Positions 22,850 through 36,715 of a stretch of DNA of 64,000 nucleotides are shown here, piece by piece; within the stretch, counting starts at the first letter, position 1; every line of letters starts with the position of its first letter. The notes under the pieces are model-generated. The model was given only the letters and a program-made list of their open reading frames with translations. It did not search any database and was not told the DNA's origin. This DNA comes from Podocnemis expansa (taxonomy: Eukaryota; Chordata; Testudines; Podocnemididae): the NCBI GenBank assembly GCA_007922195.1, contig ML681997.1, forward strand, positions 11,730,142 through 11,794,141, in the 5' to 3' direction. Position numbers and translations under genes: made by a program.

Positions 22850-25284
22850 TTTTGCCAGAATTGGGTTACAAGTTAGAATTTGTCTTTAAAATAGAAACAG
22901 TTCCCAAAGTGTTGAACACTTCGGGGAAATTCTGAGATTCAAGGATTCCAGTGCACTTGCAGGAGTAGTCATAGTTTGTTTTGATAATTTTGTTTTCTGT
23001 TTCAGTAGTTTGCAGTGAGAAAAGGCAAGAGAATTTTAATTTTCTTACTTGTGTTTTCTTAACTGGTTAATCCTTTTGAACCCGATTTTAAGTATTCTTA
23101 CAGGCTGTGTAAGGTGTGTGAGGAGCCTCCTTTCTCCTGTTCCCTTCATGCCCTTTACCAGGCACTCCAATGCACTGAGATCCCGGTGCAGAAGGGGAAG
23201 TAATGTGTGACATCAAAAGGGCAGGTGCAGACTACTCAGTTGAGCAAGGGAGGAAAGGAGGGACCAGAATGAGCCCCAGTCTGATTCTTCCCCTGCTTCT
23301 GACAAAGTGCAGCTGTGTGCTCTCTCTTCCGTGGGCTGGATGGTAAGGTTCCAGCAATTTATTCTTGGCGCATGCAACCAAAGTAATTCACCTCCCACCA
23401 GCCCCAATACAGGTAGGCTGGGCAGTAGCCACTGCTGCTTACCCTTCTCCGTAGGTAGCTCTAGTAGGCCCCAAACCTTTATAACCATTCATCTCCCAGC
23501 TCTGCCCCAAACCTGGTTTTTAGGATGCAGTATTTTGTAGTGGGGTGGAACATACACCCGTGCAGCCACTCCTCTGTACAGCTGCTCTACCTGAGCCCTC
23601 CACTTCTGGAAATATTGAGGGAATCGCCTGAGGGGCTTCTGAGTAAGTTCTGCTCACCTCAGTGACTAAAATAACTTTACTCTGGTTAGCACTGCAGAGC
23701 CAGCATGACTAAGAGAGTCATTTTTGGCTCTCCCCCCCTGAACAGAATGACTGAGGACTCTTTTACTTGGAGCATTTCTGTGTGGCAAGCCAGGGCGTGA
23801 ATCCTCAGTGCAGTCGCTTGCTGAACTCTGATGTTTTGGACTGGGAAACTTGAGTGCACTGTAGCAGTGTTCCCACAGGACTTATGTGCTGCAAGGCCAT
23901 GCGTTATGGATTCACAGTGCGCAGTATGGAGTTTGACCTAGGCAAGCTCTTTGTAAAGTCCACTCATTTGCATCTGGGTAATTAGGCTTGCTCTTTCACT
24001 AGTAGCGTAATTTGAAGACCTCTGTTACAGACCAGGGCATGGGTAGTCATGCCTAGTGATTGGAGCCAGAAACTGAACAGGGCAGGAACAAGGATCAAGC
24101 AAAGCTGGCACAAGAGTGGTCACAGCTGTGAGCTTAAGCACTTCGCAGCTAGTGACTTTCTGCTGAGTTTAAATGCAGGTCTGTAGGCTGGCCAGTCAGA
24201 TGGTTATGCTGCCACCCAGCAGGGCTAATTAAATGGCAGGCAGGCTGAGGCAGCTACCCTGGGGTTCAGCTGAGGGAGCTTTGACACCATTGCACAAGTG
24301 AAACTGGAGTCATCATTTAGCCTGCAAAACCTTTTATTGATGGTGATGCATGACGAGGGAGGAACCTAGCGTGACAATTGGATCACAAGTTGTAGTTGCA
24401 GGGCAGGCAGCTAGGAAAAAACATGTTTTTATTTGTGAGGGGAGCACATTTTCCTTTTCTCTGTTCAATCAGAAACAAACATGGAAGTGACTCCCCCCCC
24501 AGTCATTTATTGGTAGTAGTAATAGTATAAAACAGAGCAGAATTACCCTTTGAGATTTTAACTGACATAAAAATTGTGGCCAAATATTGTGTGTCTTGCT
24601 CACACAAGCACCTCTTGGCTTCACTGGAATTTCTCATGTGACATGGCAGTCTGGATTTGGCTAACCAAGGGTTTTTTATAATAACTCGCATGCAGCTGTA
24701 CAGGTTTTAGGTGTGGAAGTTTGGCTCAACCTGTTATCAAGTAGTTGACAGTTCAAAAGAACCTTTCTGTAGTTTTGTACCATCTACAGTGTTCCTTTGC
24801 TTCCTGCATAAGTAGAAGCAATACAGTATAGAGGACAGCGCTGGTGGCGTTGTGACTGCCCCCTCCTCCAGGCTGCATCGGAGTTTTGTCACTTCCCGGT
24901 ATAACAGAGACTTTCAGAATGGGGGTGGGGCATGCCCCCCAGGTTGGTGCAGAAGAACTTTTGGGGTGTAAGCAATGACATCAGCCAGCTCAGGCATTAT
25001 ACAGAATGCTATCAGTGAGGCCAGCATCTGTTTCAGATGTATTTCTCTTTTACTTGCAGTCTTCTTTCAGTTGCGGTTGATTTCCAGTTGCCATCCTGAT
25101 ATAATTTTACTGTATTTGTCAATGTGCTTTCCTCTCCATACCAAACCCGCTAAAGGTTTGCCTTGAGTCAGGTGCCTTTCATCCAAGTACTTATTACTTT
25201 TAGGCACTGGTGCACCTGCGTGTTATCACATTGTCTGCTCCAGATCAGAAAACAAAACATACAATGAATGCATCATTTCAAAGG
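21631..25284 (+). other. Intron stretch with TTTA microsatellite
   Basis: Apart from the TTTA array at 22811-22854, no repeat or gene was recognised. A short GC-richer part at 23100-23900 contains overlapping open frames on both strands without domains. Confidence 0.55.
22811..22854. repeat. (TTTA)n microsatellite
   Basis: About eleven uninterrupted TTTA units were counted. Uninterrupted arrays like this are likely length-polymorphic. Confidence 0.9.
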
Positions 25285-25390
25285 AGTGGCTGTGTTAGTT
25301 TATTGTAGTTCAGCAAAACAAACAAGGAGTCCCATGGGATAAATAAATTTGTTGGTCTTTAAAAGGTGCCACCAGATATGTTTGTTCTGT
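25285..25390. repeat. Fold-back retroposon-like repeat, copy 1
   Basis: It begins CAAAGGAGTGGCTGTGTTAG, continues with CAGCAAAACAAACAAGGAGT and then switches to the opposite strand of the same repeat (AATAAATTTGTTGGTCTTT, then AAAGGTGCCACCAG). It belongs to the family also seen at 26052, 42573, 53014, 53239 and 54038. The flanks are not clearly duplicated. Confidence 0.55.
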
Positions 25391-25514
25391 TGTAATGTCT
25401 TGTTGATATTTTGTTTTATGGTATCTAGTAGGTGCCAGTATTATGCTGCCCATGTTAGATAGCAGAGCTGACTGGGTTATGCTTCTTTACAATTTAGCTT
25501 TTGATGCAGGGAGT

Positions 25515-25677
25515 CAGGGCCTGCGCTGGGGATTGTGGCACCCCCCTGCAGGAGAGCGACACTGTTGCAGACTAGTGACATCAGGGGAGTGCCATGGTGC
25601 TGTCCCCTTTTGGCACCCCTCAAATACTGGTGCCCCCCTGCAACACAGGGGCTGCTTACCATCTAGCGCCGGCCCTG
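25515..25677. mobile_element. hAT-type MITE
   Basis: The left end is CAGGGCCTGCGCTGGGGATT. The right end on the opposite strand is CAGGGCCGGCGCTAGATGG. The flanking 8-mers CAGGGAGT (25507-25514) and CAGGGGGT (25678-25685) match at 7 of 8. The element is 163 bp, GC-rich and non-coding. Confidence 0.8.
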
Positions 25678-26051
25678 CAGGGGGTGGTGTTTGAGATGAA
25701 GAGGTGGGGCTAAGTGGGTCAATGGAAGTCGGTAGTGAGTGTCACCTTTAATCAGGAAGTCTTTGGACTGTGTCTCTGATTATTCAGTGTTTTCAGAAGC
25801 ATCCAGATTGGATATAAATTAAAAAAGAAGAAAACAAAGCCCCCACCCCTTCATATGAGTCCCTTTTTGTGTGTGTGTTTGTTGACTTTAAAATGGAAAT
25901 ATGTAAGGCTTTTGCTATGGAGGCAACCAAAATCTTGGATTTTCCCACACCCCGTGAGGCCATATCCTGACTGCTTGCTTTTGTCAGCAGTGCTTCCTCT
26001 GAAGTGCTGCTGGCTACTCTGAAACTTTAAACTAAATTGGGATTTATAAGT

Positions 26052-26187
26052 TCCAAAGGGGTAGTCATGTCAGTCTAGTTCAGCAAAACAAACAAGGAGT
26101 TTGGTGGCACTTTTAAAGACTAAGAGATTTATTTATCACATGAATTTTTTGTGGGTGAAAATCCCACTTCATCAGATGCTTAAAATA
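26052..26187. repeat. Fold-back family repeat, uninverted copy 2
   Basis: It reads CCAAAGGGGTAGTCATGTCAG, CAGCAAAACAAACAAGGAGT, GGCACTTTTAAAGACTAAG, TTATTTATCACATGAA, then GGGTGAAAATCCCACTTC. This is the linear order of the family without an internal switch of strand, so it serves as the local reference copy. Confidence 0.6.
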
Positions 26188-27558
26188 TATATAATCCCAA
26201 TTTAGTTTATATTTTATACAGTTTAGTATATAGTAACCCCAGTTTAGTTTATATTAGTATATAATTCATACAGTTTAGTATATAGTATTCCCAATTTAGT
26301 TTTTGTTTAGTATATAATGTATACAATTTAATATATGGCAATCTCAATTTAGTTTTTAATTAAAAAGTTATACTTACAGCAACCCAGCTGCCTGAAAGCT
26401 GCTGGGCATTGTGGTTGAGGGGAGGGATGACTATTTCCTAAAGTGCTACTTGCTCATTTGTGCTCCTTAAGCACCAGAACTGTGAAGAACACCATGTTCC
26501 TGCATTAGTCCAGCTGCTGCTCTCCTTAGGTCCTCAGAGGTGTTGGGCCTCCTTTAATTTTACTTTCATGTAATAGGCTAAATCAGGAGTGAGTTTAAAT
26601 ATTCTAAATATACAATTGTCAGAAAAAGGTCAAAGCGCCAACAGCTTTTGAAGCATTAATTTTCTGTAGAATTCTTAAAGAATAATTTAAACTTAGCTGC
26701 ATTAGAACTGTATTAAGACATGACACGGTACATTTTGGATATCTTTTCTACCAGCTGAGAGGGGTGGGTATGTTAATAGACCCATGAATCTCACTGTTTT
26801 AGGATATTAATGTTGAGCGCTGAGAATTCCCTCCTATTTGGAACTGAAGTGACAATCCCGGAGAGCTATCCTTAAGGCCTACAGATTTTAACAGAAGAAT
26901 GCAGAATGAGGAGATGCAATCTAATGGAAATGATAGGCAAGAAAGCAGCAAATGAAGATAAGGAACATGGTTACCTGGATATTGCATGCATAAAATAAAA
27001 CTAGTGCTTCTACCAATGTATATGGTTTACAACTGTTTAGAAAGAGAATATATCTGCAGTTTGGTCTCTTCCTACCTACTGCTAAATATTAGCACCTGAT
27101 TCAAATATCCCTGAAGTCAATGAGAGGTTTTTTTCCACTGACTTCAGTGGACTTAGCATCATACCCTTAGAAGACTGCATAATATATGTTGGATTGAAAT
27201 TCACAGCTCAATGGATTGGGGTAACAACTGAGAGAAAACACTGACAAGCAATGATTGGTTAGAAGTGAGAAGAACATGAAGATGGTCTCACCACACATGC
27301 ACACCTCCAGCACCAGACAATACACAGCTTCAGCTTCTCCTTGCTAGGCTAACTGTAACTTCAGTTATCTTTTTAAATATATGCTTATTAGTTTCTCATT
27401 TTTATATACATTTTCCTCCCCTAACAGAAAAGGTTTTATTGCTCACATAAATCAAATTCTTCTGGCTTTGTAGTTAGTTTAACTTTTGTTTTCCTCATAA
27501 ACACAATTACTCTGCATCTTTTTTACCCAGGTGCAACTCTACTTATGCAGAGATGTTC
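26188..27558 (+). other. Intron stretch with short AT-rich near-repeats
   Basis: At 26200-26360, phrases such as CCCAATTTAGTTTATATT and ATACAGTTTAGTATATAG recur four times at about 55-60-base spacing, a small decayed tandem array. The rest shows nothing recognisable. Confidence 0.55.
26195..26365. repeat. Degenerate AT-rich minisatellite
   Basis: Four imperfect units built from CCCAATTTAGTTT and TATACAGTTTAGTATATAGTA follow each other, each about 55-60 bases. It lies directly after the fold-back repeat at 26052-26187. Confidence 0.6.
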
Positions 27559-27844
27559 GGCTATGTCTGCATTAGAAAGCATAGTTTGGACTCGCTTAGT
27601 TCGAACTAACTACGGCTTTTTAGTTCAAACCAGCTTTTTAGTTTGAACTAAAAAACGTAGCTAGTTCTGACTAACCGCTTAGTTCGAACTTTAGTTTGAA
27701 CTAGCATGGCTACATCATGGTAGTTCAAACTAAGGTCGAACTAAGTGCCTAGTTCAAATTAGACAAGCCCTATTGTAGACAGGGACCAAATTAGTCCAGA
27801 TTAAGCCTCCTTAATCTGGACTAATTTGTATTGTAGACATAGCC
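27559..27844. mobile_element. Palindromic MITE built of TTAGTTCGAACTAA-like units
   Basis: The left end is GGCTATGTCTGCATTA and the right end on the opposite strand is GGCTATGTCTACAATAC. The interior consists of many variants of TTAGTTCGAACTAA in both orientations and a terminal hairpin (ATTAGTCCAGATTAAG...CTTAATCTGGACTAAT). It has no coding capacity. The ends match those of the element at 38680. Confidence 0.8.
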
Positions 27845-30800
27845 TTAAATATTATCAGAACAGATTCTTTCAGGCCCTTGCTCCCAACAAGTTATACTTA
27901 AATTTGTATCAAAGTGCCACAGAATAATATAGAAGTATAACTTGGCAGAATCTTGAATGAAAGTGTTCTAGTACTTCAGACATCTTTTACTTGTTTGGGA
28001 GCGCATAGTACAACCACTTACTTGAAAACATCTGTTTTTTGTCATTTTTTTTTTTAACAAATTTTACTGAAGTTAGTTAACATGCTGTCTTTAACTCTTG
28101 CCATTATTTTTTTTCTTCTCTCTTTTTGTCACAGTTCTGTGATTTTTAAAGGTAGCATATTTTTAAAGGTGGCCTCATCTCTTCCCCTACAGGTCTTAAT
28201 ATCATTTATTGGCTTTTTGTTTAATGTAGCTCCAACCTAGGTGCTGTTTCAATCACATTATTTCTTTAAAATCCAGAAGAGATTCTCATTCCACATAGAA
28301 AGGAGGAAAATAAGTTGTTTTTTTTTTTGTACTCTCAAATTCAAAGTACGAAAAGGAGTTTTAAAAGGGAAAAATCATTCAGAAACATCTAAAATATACA
28401 CTGATTAAATTGCATGGAACATTCACATAGCCACCACCTGGTCTCATGAAAATCAATACTCTGAGGCTAATCTATGGTGCTGTAGCAGTCTACAATAACT
28501 GTAAGTTATTGTCTCTCCAAGTATTATTACTGAAATAAAAAATGCAGTCCTTTAAATTTAAAGAGATCAAGACACTGATCTCAGCATTTTATTATTTCAT
28601 AAAATGGATCAGCAATGCTCTCCCCATGCGTGCACACAGTTCAGTATTCTTTAAAACAATCTGCAGGGCTGATCATGCTGTCCTGATTCAGACAAGCCAC
28701 CCCAGGTTCATCACACTTGGACAGCTGCTTTCAAGTTAAATACAAAACAAGAATGAATAAATATCATTATGGATTGACTAGGATAAGTTCTAGTCTGTAT
28801 TTCGTTCTTTGCAAATGTTACAGCCCTGTTGGGATAAGAGCAATGTGGGCAAGGGAGTATCTTTTGTCAAAATGCTTTTACCCAACAGAGACCATGAAAT
28901 TACCATGAAACTCAATGAGATACTATTCATTTATAACATAAGTTGTGAGGAGTCTATAAAGTGGGTAATAGGGAGCAGTGCTTAGTAAAGAGTGGGTGAG
29001 TTTCAACTACATTATATTGCAAGTTTTGTTCTAGGGACAGTTCTATGATTCAGTCAAAAGTAATGGATCCTAGGAGTTCCTTGGAAGTCAATAAAACTCC
29101 ACACTGGTGGATCTTGGGAGTTGTCTTCTTCTCCAGTGGGGTTTCATACACAAGTCTGGTTGCAGGATTGGGACTCTTTTTTGAGAACTTGTTACTTAGA
29201 CAGAGTCTTGTGAACTTTGGCTGTTTTCAGCTCTTAAGCATGTAGCTGCCATTGTCTAAATTGTTTTTCTCTTCTTTGGGTTTCCGAGAGAGTTGTGAAA
29301 TCACTGGTGAATAAATGGTGTTTCACCCTCAAAAACGCCTTTTTTAAATGTATATGGTATTGACAATAAATATGTAGATGTAACATTTATCAGCTTTTAC
29401 TTATCACTGACCCAAAGTAGTTTGTCATAATATGAACAGCTTATCGATGACACGGTTGCCTGTGATTGATTTAAAGTGGCAGATTTATTTCAGCTTCAAT
29501 CTTTCCATTAGCACTTCTATCGACCATCTGGCAGAGAGAAGCCTGACTCGTGAGATGGGCTAAGATCATGTTAGAAAAATTACAAGGTTTCTTGAGGGCT
29601 TTTTGCCAATGTCCAGATGAGTCAGAAATTTGTTACTTTCTGTTTCTTTTTGACTGGTTACTGTGATATTAATTTATAAATATTACTTCTGAGTCAATCT
29701 AATTTCTTTTAAATATTTGTTCATATTTTTAGTCTTTCACTATTTATTTTCACTAGCTACACAGTGAATAAATGTTTTATAACTGCTGTATTTAGGTTTT
29801 TGTCTCTTTTATAGCATTTGCGTTTTGACAAGAAGGAATAGAAATTTGTCATTTGTAAAATGGAAAAGCAGTATAAAATGATAGCTATGCAAAATCCCTA
29901 CATCTTTAGTTGAAGAAATTTGATAACATCTGAGTTGAACCTGAAAATGAGTTGGAAGTAAGTTATCAAGGAGAAAAGTTTAAGCGACATGAAATAAATA
30001 CAGATTATTAACCACGTCTCAGTCTAGGGAGGTCTGAACATCCGTTGAATGGTAGATGACATGAACGAAGGCTGAAGCTTACTTTCAAAGAGCAGTGAAA
30101 GATCAGGGCATATAGAGGAGTTTCTGATGACAACACTGATGACATCATCATCATCTGAACCCAAGCACTGGCAGTATCCTCTGAATCCCCTGATGAATAA
30201 TAGTGTCTGAGGGCAGCCTTTGATAAACAGCTTAATATGGCCTTCTGTTGCAGTACATGGCACCCAAGACGCTAGCACAGCTGACTACATCTACGGCAAA
30301 CCCACCTGAAACAAGGAAATTCAAAATGAGGGTTTGATATACTGTTCTTAATTTTCCTCTCAGGTCTGGATTTTGCAGAGGTCCTTGTAATGATTAATCT
30401 TATCTACGTGCTGCAGAAAGGTGAAACAGGGATAGAGTTACAGAATTAGATATGAATTTCCTTGTATTTGTAGGTCTAAATTATATCATTATGTTATAAC
30501 TTCATTAAACATCATGAATTGTTCTATTTTTTTAAATAAATCATAAAATATAGATTTAAACCCTCAGATAGGTTTATATCTGTAAGTGGTGGATGCAGAT
30601 TTGAAACAGCTCTACTGACATACCATGTTAATTCCTCAAAGCACAGCACAGTACAGTTTTAATAGAATAATGATTTCCTCATAAATATGTTTGACATCAC
30701 TGTGACACCATCAAACTTAAATGGCCTACTCAAATTTAACATTGCCCCCTAACAAAATTTGCAGAGATCTACACAAAGGTCATGGTAAAATATTAGTAGG

Positions 30801-33800
30801 AGATTACCAAAAATAGCTCTCTTGGAGAATAATCTCCTAGTAATTTATTTTCAGTTAAGAGTACATTTTTGCAATGTATATTAGAAAGCAATGTTAAGTT
30901 TGTATGGGTGATGGTAAGTATCAGTCAAGTATTGTTAACTTTCTAGATCCCCATACCCATTCATTCACATATTTTCTAATGTTCGGGGTTTTTAAAGATA
31001 TAAAACTTTTGTAAATGAAATACAGTTTTTGGATGTTTGCTGTACTCCACTGAACCATCGTTTCAGTCTTAACTCTGTAACAGATCATAGGGGTAATATG
31101 GAAAGTCCCTGATTTGCAAGTCTCCTACCCCACTTTTTTTGTTTTGGGTAATGTCATTCTGTAGGCAAAAATCTTGATCAAATTTAATTGGCCACATTAA
31201 AGTGTTGGATCGATTAGGATGTGTTTTTACTCCTGAGCAGTGTCATCTAATTTTAATACCCCTTTTCAATTTTTGAGATGCTCCGCCAGATGTTAAAAGA
31301 TCCACTATGGTCTGTTTTTGTGTGTGTGTGTCAAAGTATGATTCACCTGTTTTATCTAACATTGAAAGGTCCCATGATTGTTTATTTGATACCTACATTG
31401 AGGAGATGGATTCAGTTCAGACAGTATGTTTATTCTAATCCCAAATTTCTCTTTGTCCTAAAATGTCTGGCCTGCAGGTTACTCTTTGTCCTACTTACAT
31501 TTCCTTTTTGAAACAAAAGCTTTTTTGGCAGCTGCATTCCTATTCATGTGATTTTTGGATAATTGACCAGACTTGCACACAAGATCATCAGTGCTGTCTT
31601 CTAGCACTGTTTACCAGTTGTCTGCTTGAACACCATCTGTTCTTGGCAGGTTACCTTCAGATACCTTAAAAATAAATAAAACAGGTTATGAGAAAAAGTA
31701 GAATCTTTCAGAATCTAATGTTGTTAACAGATACATCTTTTTTTCCCACCTTCTTTAATGTTTTCCTGACAGCACTTCTGAGGAAACAGAATTTTCAGGG
31801 AATTTCTCTTATGCAAGTCTTTTTTTTTTTAGTGCTACAGTTTGTTGCCCAAACAAACTGTAAGCTGTGGTATTAAGTTGCAGAAAGGTATTTGGAATAT
31901 TGCAATGATGGGTGAGATCTAGTCTTCAAGAGTTATTTGTAAAAATGGATTAACAGTGTGTTAATGAAATTAGCAGAAAACAATAAATTTAATGTGGTTG
32001 TGAACATAACTGAGGAATAAGATGTAAAGCAATGGCACCTAGAGGTCTTAGTTATAGAAGTATAAAATAAAGTGAGATTCATTTGGGAAAAATTTAATCT
32101 AATGCACTCAAAAAAATCAAAATCTGAAAAACATATCAAATGGGGCTGAAACCTGTAAAACCCATAATACAGCAGGAAACAAGGAGGAAGATAGTGGTCA
32201 GTAGATTAGTTATGCATCTGTTATAAACACTATATATGGACCACATCTGCAAGAAACATCCTGTCAGGGATTATGGAGGAGAATAGAACGTTTCTGCAGA
32301 ACTTTGAGTCTGGAGTGTTTTGTTCAGTTGTGTGGTTGTCAACAACAGCAAAAGATAAAGAAATTAGAGGATGATCAGAGGAGAAGAGTAATGGTATTTG
32401 GAAACAGTGACTTATAAGAATATATTAAAATGATTAAAAATTGTAGCCAGGCTCCTCTTTTGCCAGATTAGGCTCAGTGTTTCTCTTCTGATGGTGACAG
32501 CAGTGGAGGATGCTAGGATACATCAATCCAATTCTGGGGGCTCTGATTCTTAACTTTGGCTTATTCACAGTATTTAAATACTCAGGTAGTTGTTGGGGCG
32601 GGGGGGAGTGAACCCATAGCACAAAAGATAAACATGTCCTTTTCCCAACTGGACTGTTGACAGCTTGTGCTGGTTTCTGGTCACCAGCCCTTTCCTAGAC
32701 AGAAGTAAACTCAGTCTTTCCCTGCAGGGAGAACAACAGCCTTGCATCTAAGAGAAATCTTTTTACCCTGCTTCAGCTTTTTTCTCTTATTCCTTCTCTC
32801 ACCAGAAGAGAGGACTTTAAAGGACACCAGCAGCCCTTAATTGGTCTCTAATTAATTTGAGGTAGCTTCTTTTCAGTTGATAGGAAAAAAGGCGGTTATG
32901 CCTGCCCACTTCCTGAAGCCCAACAGAGCCTCTTTTTTATAGCTGTACAGTTTGACTGTGCCAGAGAAGAGTTGAACCTCAAAGATGTGAACACTAAATT
33001 ACAAACTTGACTGGTCAGCCGAACACTGTGTAAAACTGGAATTAAGCAATCAGGCAGTAGTGGGTAGAGCTGAGGGGGAGGAATAAAGAAAGCAAATACT
33101 ATACAGTGTTTGTTTTGCATCAAAGGTTGGCATGCATGGCATAAATAGCCCAGGGTCTTTGCTGTTCCCTGTAAGCCGAGGATGCTGTTTCACCCCTTCC
33201 CACACCACTCCAATGGGAGAGGGAATCATAGAAGTTTGTTTTCACCGCCAAAAGAAGAATGATATAGGGTTATATGGAAGGATAGAACTAGTAGTAATAG
33301 GATGAAATTAAGAAAAGGAAAATTTCATTGGGATAGCAGGAAAACATCGTAACAGTGCAGTCTGTTAGTGGTATAGTCTCCAAAGTGGAGTTGAAGTGAC
33401 ATCTAAAGCTGGACAAAGAATAAAAATCTCAACATGTGAACTGACTAAATATGAATGACGGTGTCCTCTAATTGCTGTGGCCAATATGATGCTCTTCACT
33501 ACTGAGAGTGCCGAAGCCTATGGACTCAGGCTGAGGATTGCAGGAAGGAAGAACAGCATCTGGTCATCTCTCTGGGCTGTGCTGAGGCACAAGGCCTTTG
33601 AGGTTAGAACTCTGCAGATGGAGTTTAAGCCGGTCATAGGGCTAAGGAAGTAGCCACACCGTGCTCTCTGTGTCTTTCCAACTGGCTGGATATCTTTGCA
33701 GACCTTATTGCTGCTCTCTGCTTAGTGTTCATGCTGATGCTACAACTTCATCCCTTTCACAGTGGAAGCACAGCTCTGCAGAGTTATTCCAGAATCAAGA

Positions 33801-36555
33801 GGTTTCCATTTTTGCAGTGATTTGCCTTTCTGATGTGTGACATGCATTTTTTTTGTTGTCAAAATCTGGGTCTGTAATGTCTTAATTTACTTCCTCAGCC
33901 AAGTAACCACCTTGCCGTGGACTTTTGGTGGTAGGAGTTTGTTCCAGCTCAGGATCCACAAGCAGTGTCCTTAGATTACTGGAATACTTACTCTAGGAGT
34001 GTGTCATTGACAGTGGGAGAGGGTGCACTTTGCCTGCGTTGTACAGCAACTCTGGAGTTAACTAGATTGCATCAAAGCCTGATTGTTTTAGCTGCATATT
34101 TCTAGAGAAGTTCCAAAGATGAATCCTCTTCCCCAGTCAGGAGGCAGGAAGCAGCGTGCTGGGACCATTGGATTCATCTATGTACCAGTCCATACACCCT
34201 TCTATATCCTGTCACCATTGTGATCTTCCGTGCCAGCTTATGTGAGGTCCTCCTAGGGAATATGTTTGTAAAATATATTGGGAGTGCAAAGGCTCACTGT
34301 GAAGCAACCCTTGCCCACCTTGTCTCTGTCTAGCCCTGTGCGATGTTTATGTGGAGCTGAGAGGCTTTGTGGGTAAATAGAGGTGTTTGGAGAAAAAGAA
34401 GGCTGGTGGGATGGGCTTGATATTTCCTGCTGCTGATGGAGATCGTCTTGGGCCAAATACAGGTCTTCTGTAAAAGAATGTGATTTTGTGGGGTGTTGTA
34501 CCTGGTTATATAATGGCCAAACTTGTTCCTTAGAAATCAACTTAAGGTAATTATATTGGTAATTAGAAAAGAATTGATACAATGTTTTAAAGATGTTTGT
34601 AGATCAAATGCTGACTTTTCACATGCATTTGGCTCTCAGGCACTGCTTCATGCATTAAGACTACAGTAATCTCTCTTCTCCCTTAACAAAGAAAAACCAC
34701 TGTGAATTGCAACAGATGTCCCTAGCATGAAAGAGAATTGTCTTGACCTTCTTCTGACATTGCTTCCATTGACCCTTTTGAAATTGTTTGTCTTACAGAA
34801 ACAAATCGAAGACTAATTATTTGCCAACTTTTATTTCTGTTCTCATGAACATTTTCCCATTTTAAATAGAAATGGTTACCTTGCAGGGTCCCCCCCCAAT
34901 TTTACTGCAGCAAGCCTGAGAGGAAAGTAAAACCTGATTTACTGGTCTTTGATGCAGTTTGCTTACTCATGTAAAACGGTTATATGGAAGTAACTTGTTT
35001 GTATGGTAATTCTGAAAGGTATGCAACTTCTTGCTCAGCAAAACAGCACTTCATAATGGGAGCTAAATTGTGAAATGCCATTTTTGAAATGTTTGTATTG
35101 GTTCATATAGGCACTTTATAAAGCAGCTCATTTCTCGATCCTTTAATATATACAAGAATATCCCTAAGCATAGCAGACAAACAGCACCAGCTCAGCAGCA
35201 ATAAACTGCTTGCTAGTAATTCATATCTGGCAAACCAGGCCCTGAAACCTTGAGAATTTACTGCCATTGGGTCTTTTTATCAGGAGTATGAAAGGGCTTG
35301 TTGAAATCACAATGAGGAAAGACCCTCAAAGTACACAAACTCTTTCTGCCCACAAAACCACATCACCCAAGCCAGCAAGAATTTCAGACTGCTACCAGCA
35401 CCAGCCACCAAAGCTGAAGTCAAGGTGTCTTTGGTTTGGATCACCATGCTGTGACATCCTAAGCATGATTTTGTGTTTGTATTTTTGTCTGTGTATGTGT
35501 GCCGTTTAAGGCTTAATTTATATCTTTGCCAAAAAGAGAATAGAAGATCCTCCAGAACAGCACTTTTAATTGCATGGCTTTTTTCCTTTGAAATGTTTTT
35601 GTTTTATTTTATCTGGCACTAATCAGGATTCCAAGAACCTTAATGCAAATAAAACAGAACTGCTTTTCTTTAAATTTCTCTGTTGACTTTATCCCTCAGG
35701 CTAATGAGCCTCACAGAATTGCAGAGTTTAAAAAACAAAATTGCTTATTAGATTTTTTTAATTTGTTCATCTTGATCAATCCATTTGAAATACAATTCTT
35801 GTTTAGAAAAAATCATAGTTGTAAATCCATTTATCTGTCATTCTTTTTGTCTGTCTATCCATTTCCTTAAGACTTTGAAGTATATTATATTTTTATACTC
35901 TGACTGAAAATCAGTTGTGACATTTTCTGTTTAGGCTGCTAACGGTTTTGTCAGCTAGAATATGGGTTTTGTCTTTTGATGGTGAATTCAATTCTGCATT
36001 TATTGCAAAGTCCTCTGGTGTTTAAATGTACAGTGATAGACAACTAAAACTCCTGCTGAGCCAGTCTTGCTAGCATTCACAAGGAATTGGAACTTATTTA
36101 ATCTGTTTCTAATAAATGTGAGGCTTTTATTTATTTGTTTATACTAAGAACTAGAGCCAACTTAGTGTTTCAGTGACAAAAACACCTAGCCTCTCAGCTC
36201 TTATTTCTGATGAGTCATGTGCAACTTAGTGATGTCATCCTAAGAAAATTGTGAATCATGGTTTATGAATTTCAGTACTAAAATTTGCTTATGAAGAAAA
36301 GAGAAAAATGGATCCACAAAGGTGCTGTAATGTAATAGCAAATGTACAGAACACAGCTGGTTCATAGGCCAAAGTGGTTAGTAGGAAAACTTGAGAGGAG
36401 ATCAACTTTATTTGCACCTTGTTATGTCAGTTATGAAAATTTGCCAATCATGGGAGGCTGATTTAAAATTGTTAGTATAGGATTATATTAGGTCATCTCT
36501 TTCATTCACAGAAGCACAAACGTAGCATAAGATGAGGATGGTTCAGTAGCCTGGG
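27845..36555 (+). other. Intron stretch, nothing recognised
   Basis: This is about 8.7 kb of AT-rich intron. No transposable element, RNA gene or coding region could be identified by eye. The minus-strand open frame at 30024-30278 (84 codons, contains GSDDDDVISVV) has no recognisable domain. Confidence 0.5.
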
Positions 36556-36559
36556 ATTT

Positions 36560-36715
36560 CCTATGTGCCCTCTGGAAAGCCATTTCATCTCACTGCTTCA
36601 CTTCCCCATCAGCGACAAGGGGATAAATAGCACCTCCCTGCCTCACAAGGGTGTTGTGAGGGATCATCAGATGCTCAGATACTATGGTATTGGGGGTGCT
36701 ATACGTATCGTAGGT
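36560..36715 (+). repeat. MIR-like SINE, 3' half
   Basis: The sequence TTCACTTCCCCATCAGCGAC, AGGGGATAAATAGCACCTCC, CTGCCTCACAAGGGTGTTGT and GAGGGATCATCAGATGCTCA follows the 3' half of MIR in sense orientation. It is old and diverged. Confidence 0.7.

Noticed and set aside
24225..24320. Possible further hAT-like end (AGGGCTAATTAAATGG)
   Set aside because: No matching opposite end or 8-bp duplication could be found.
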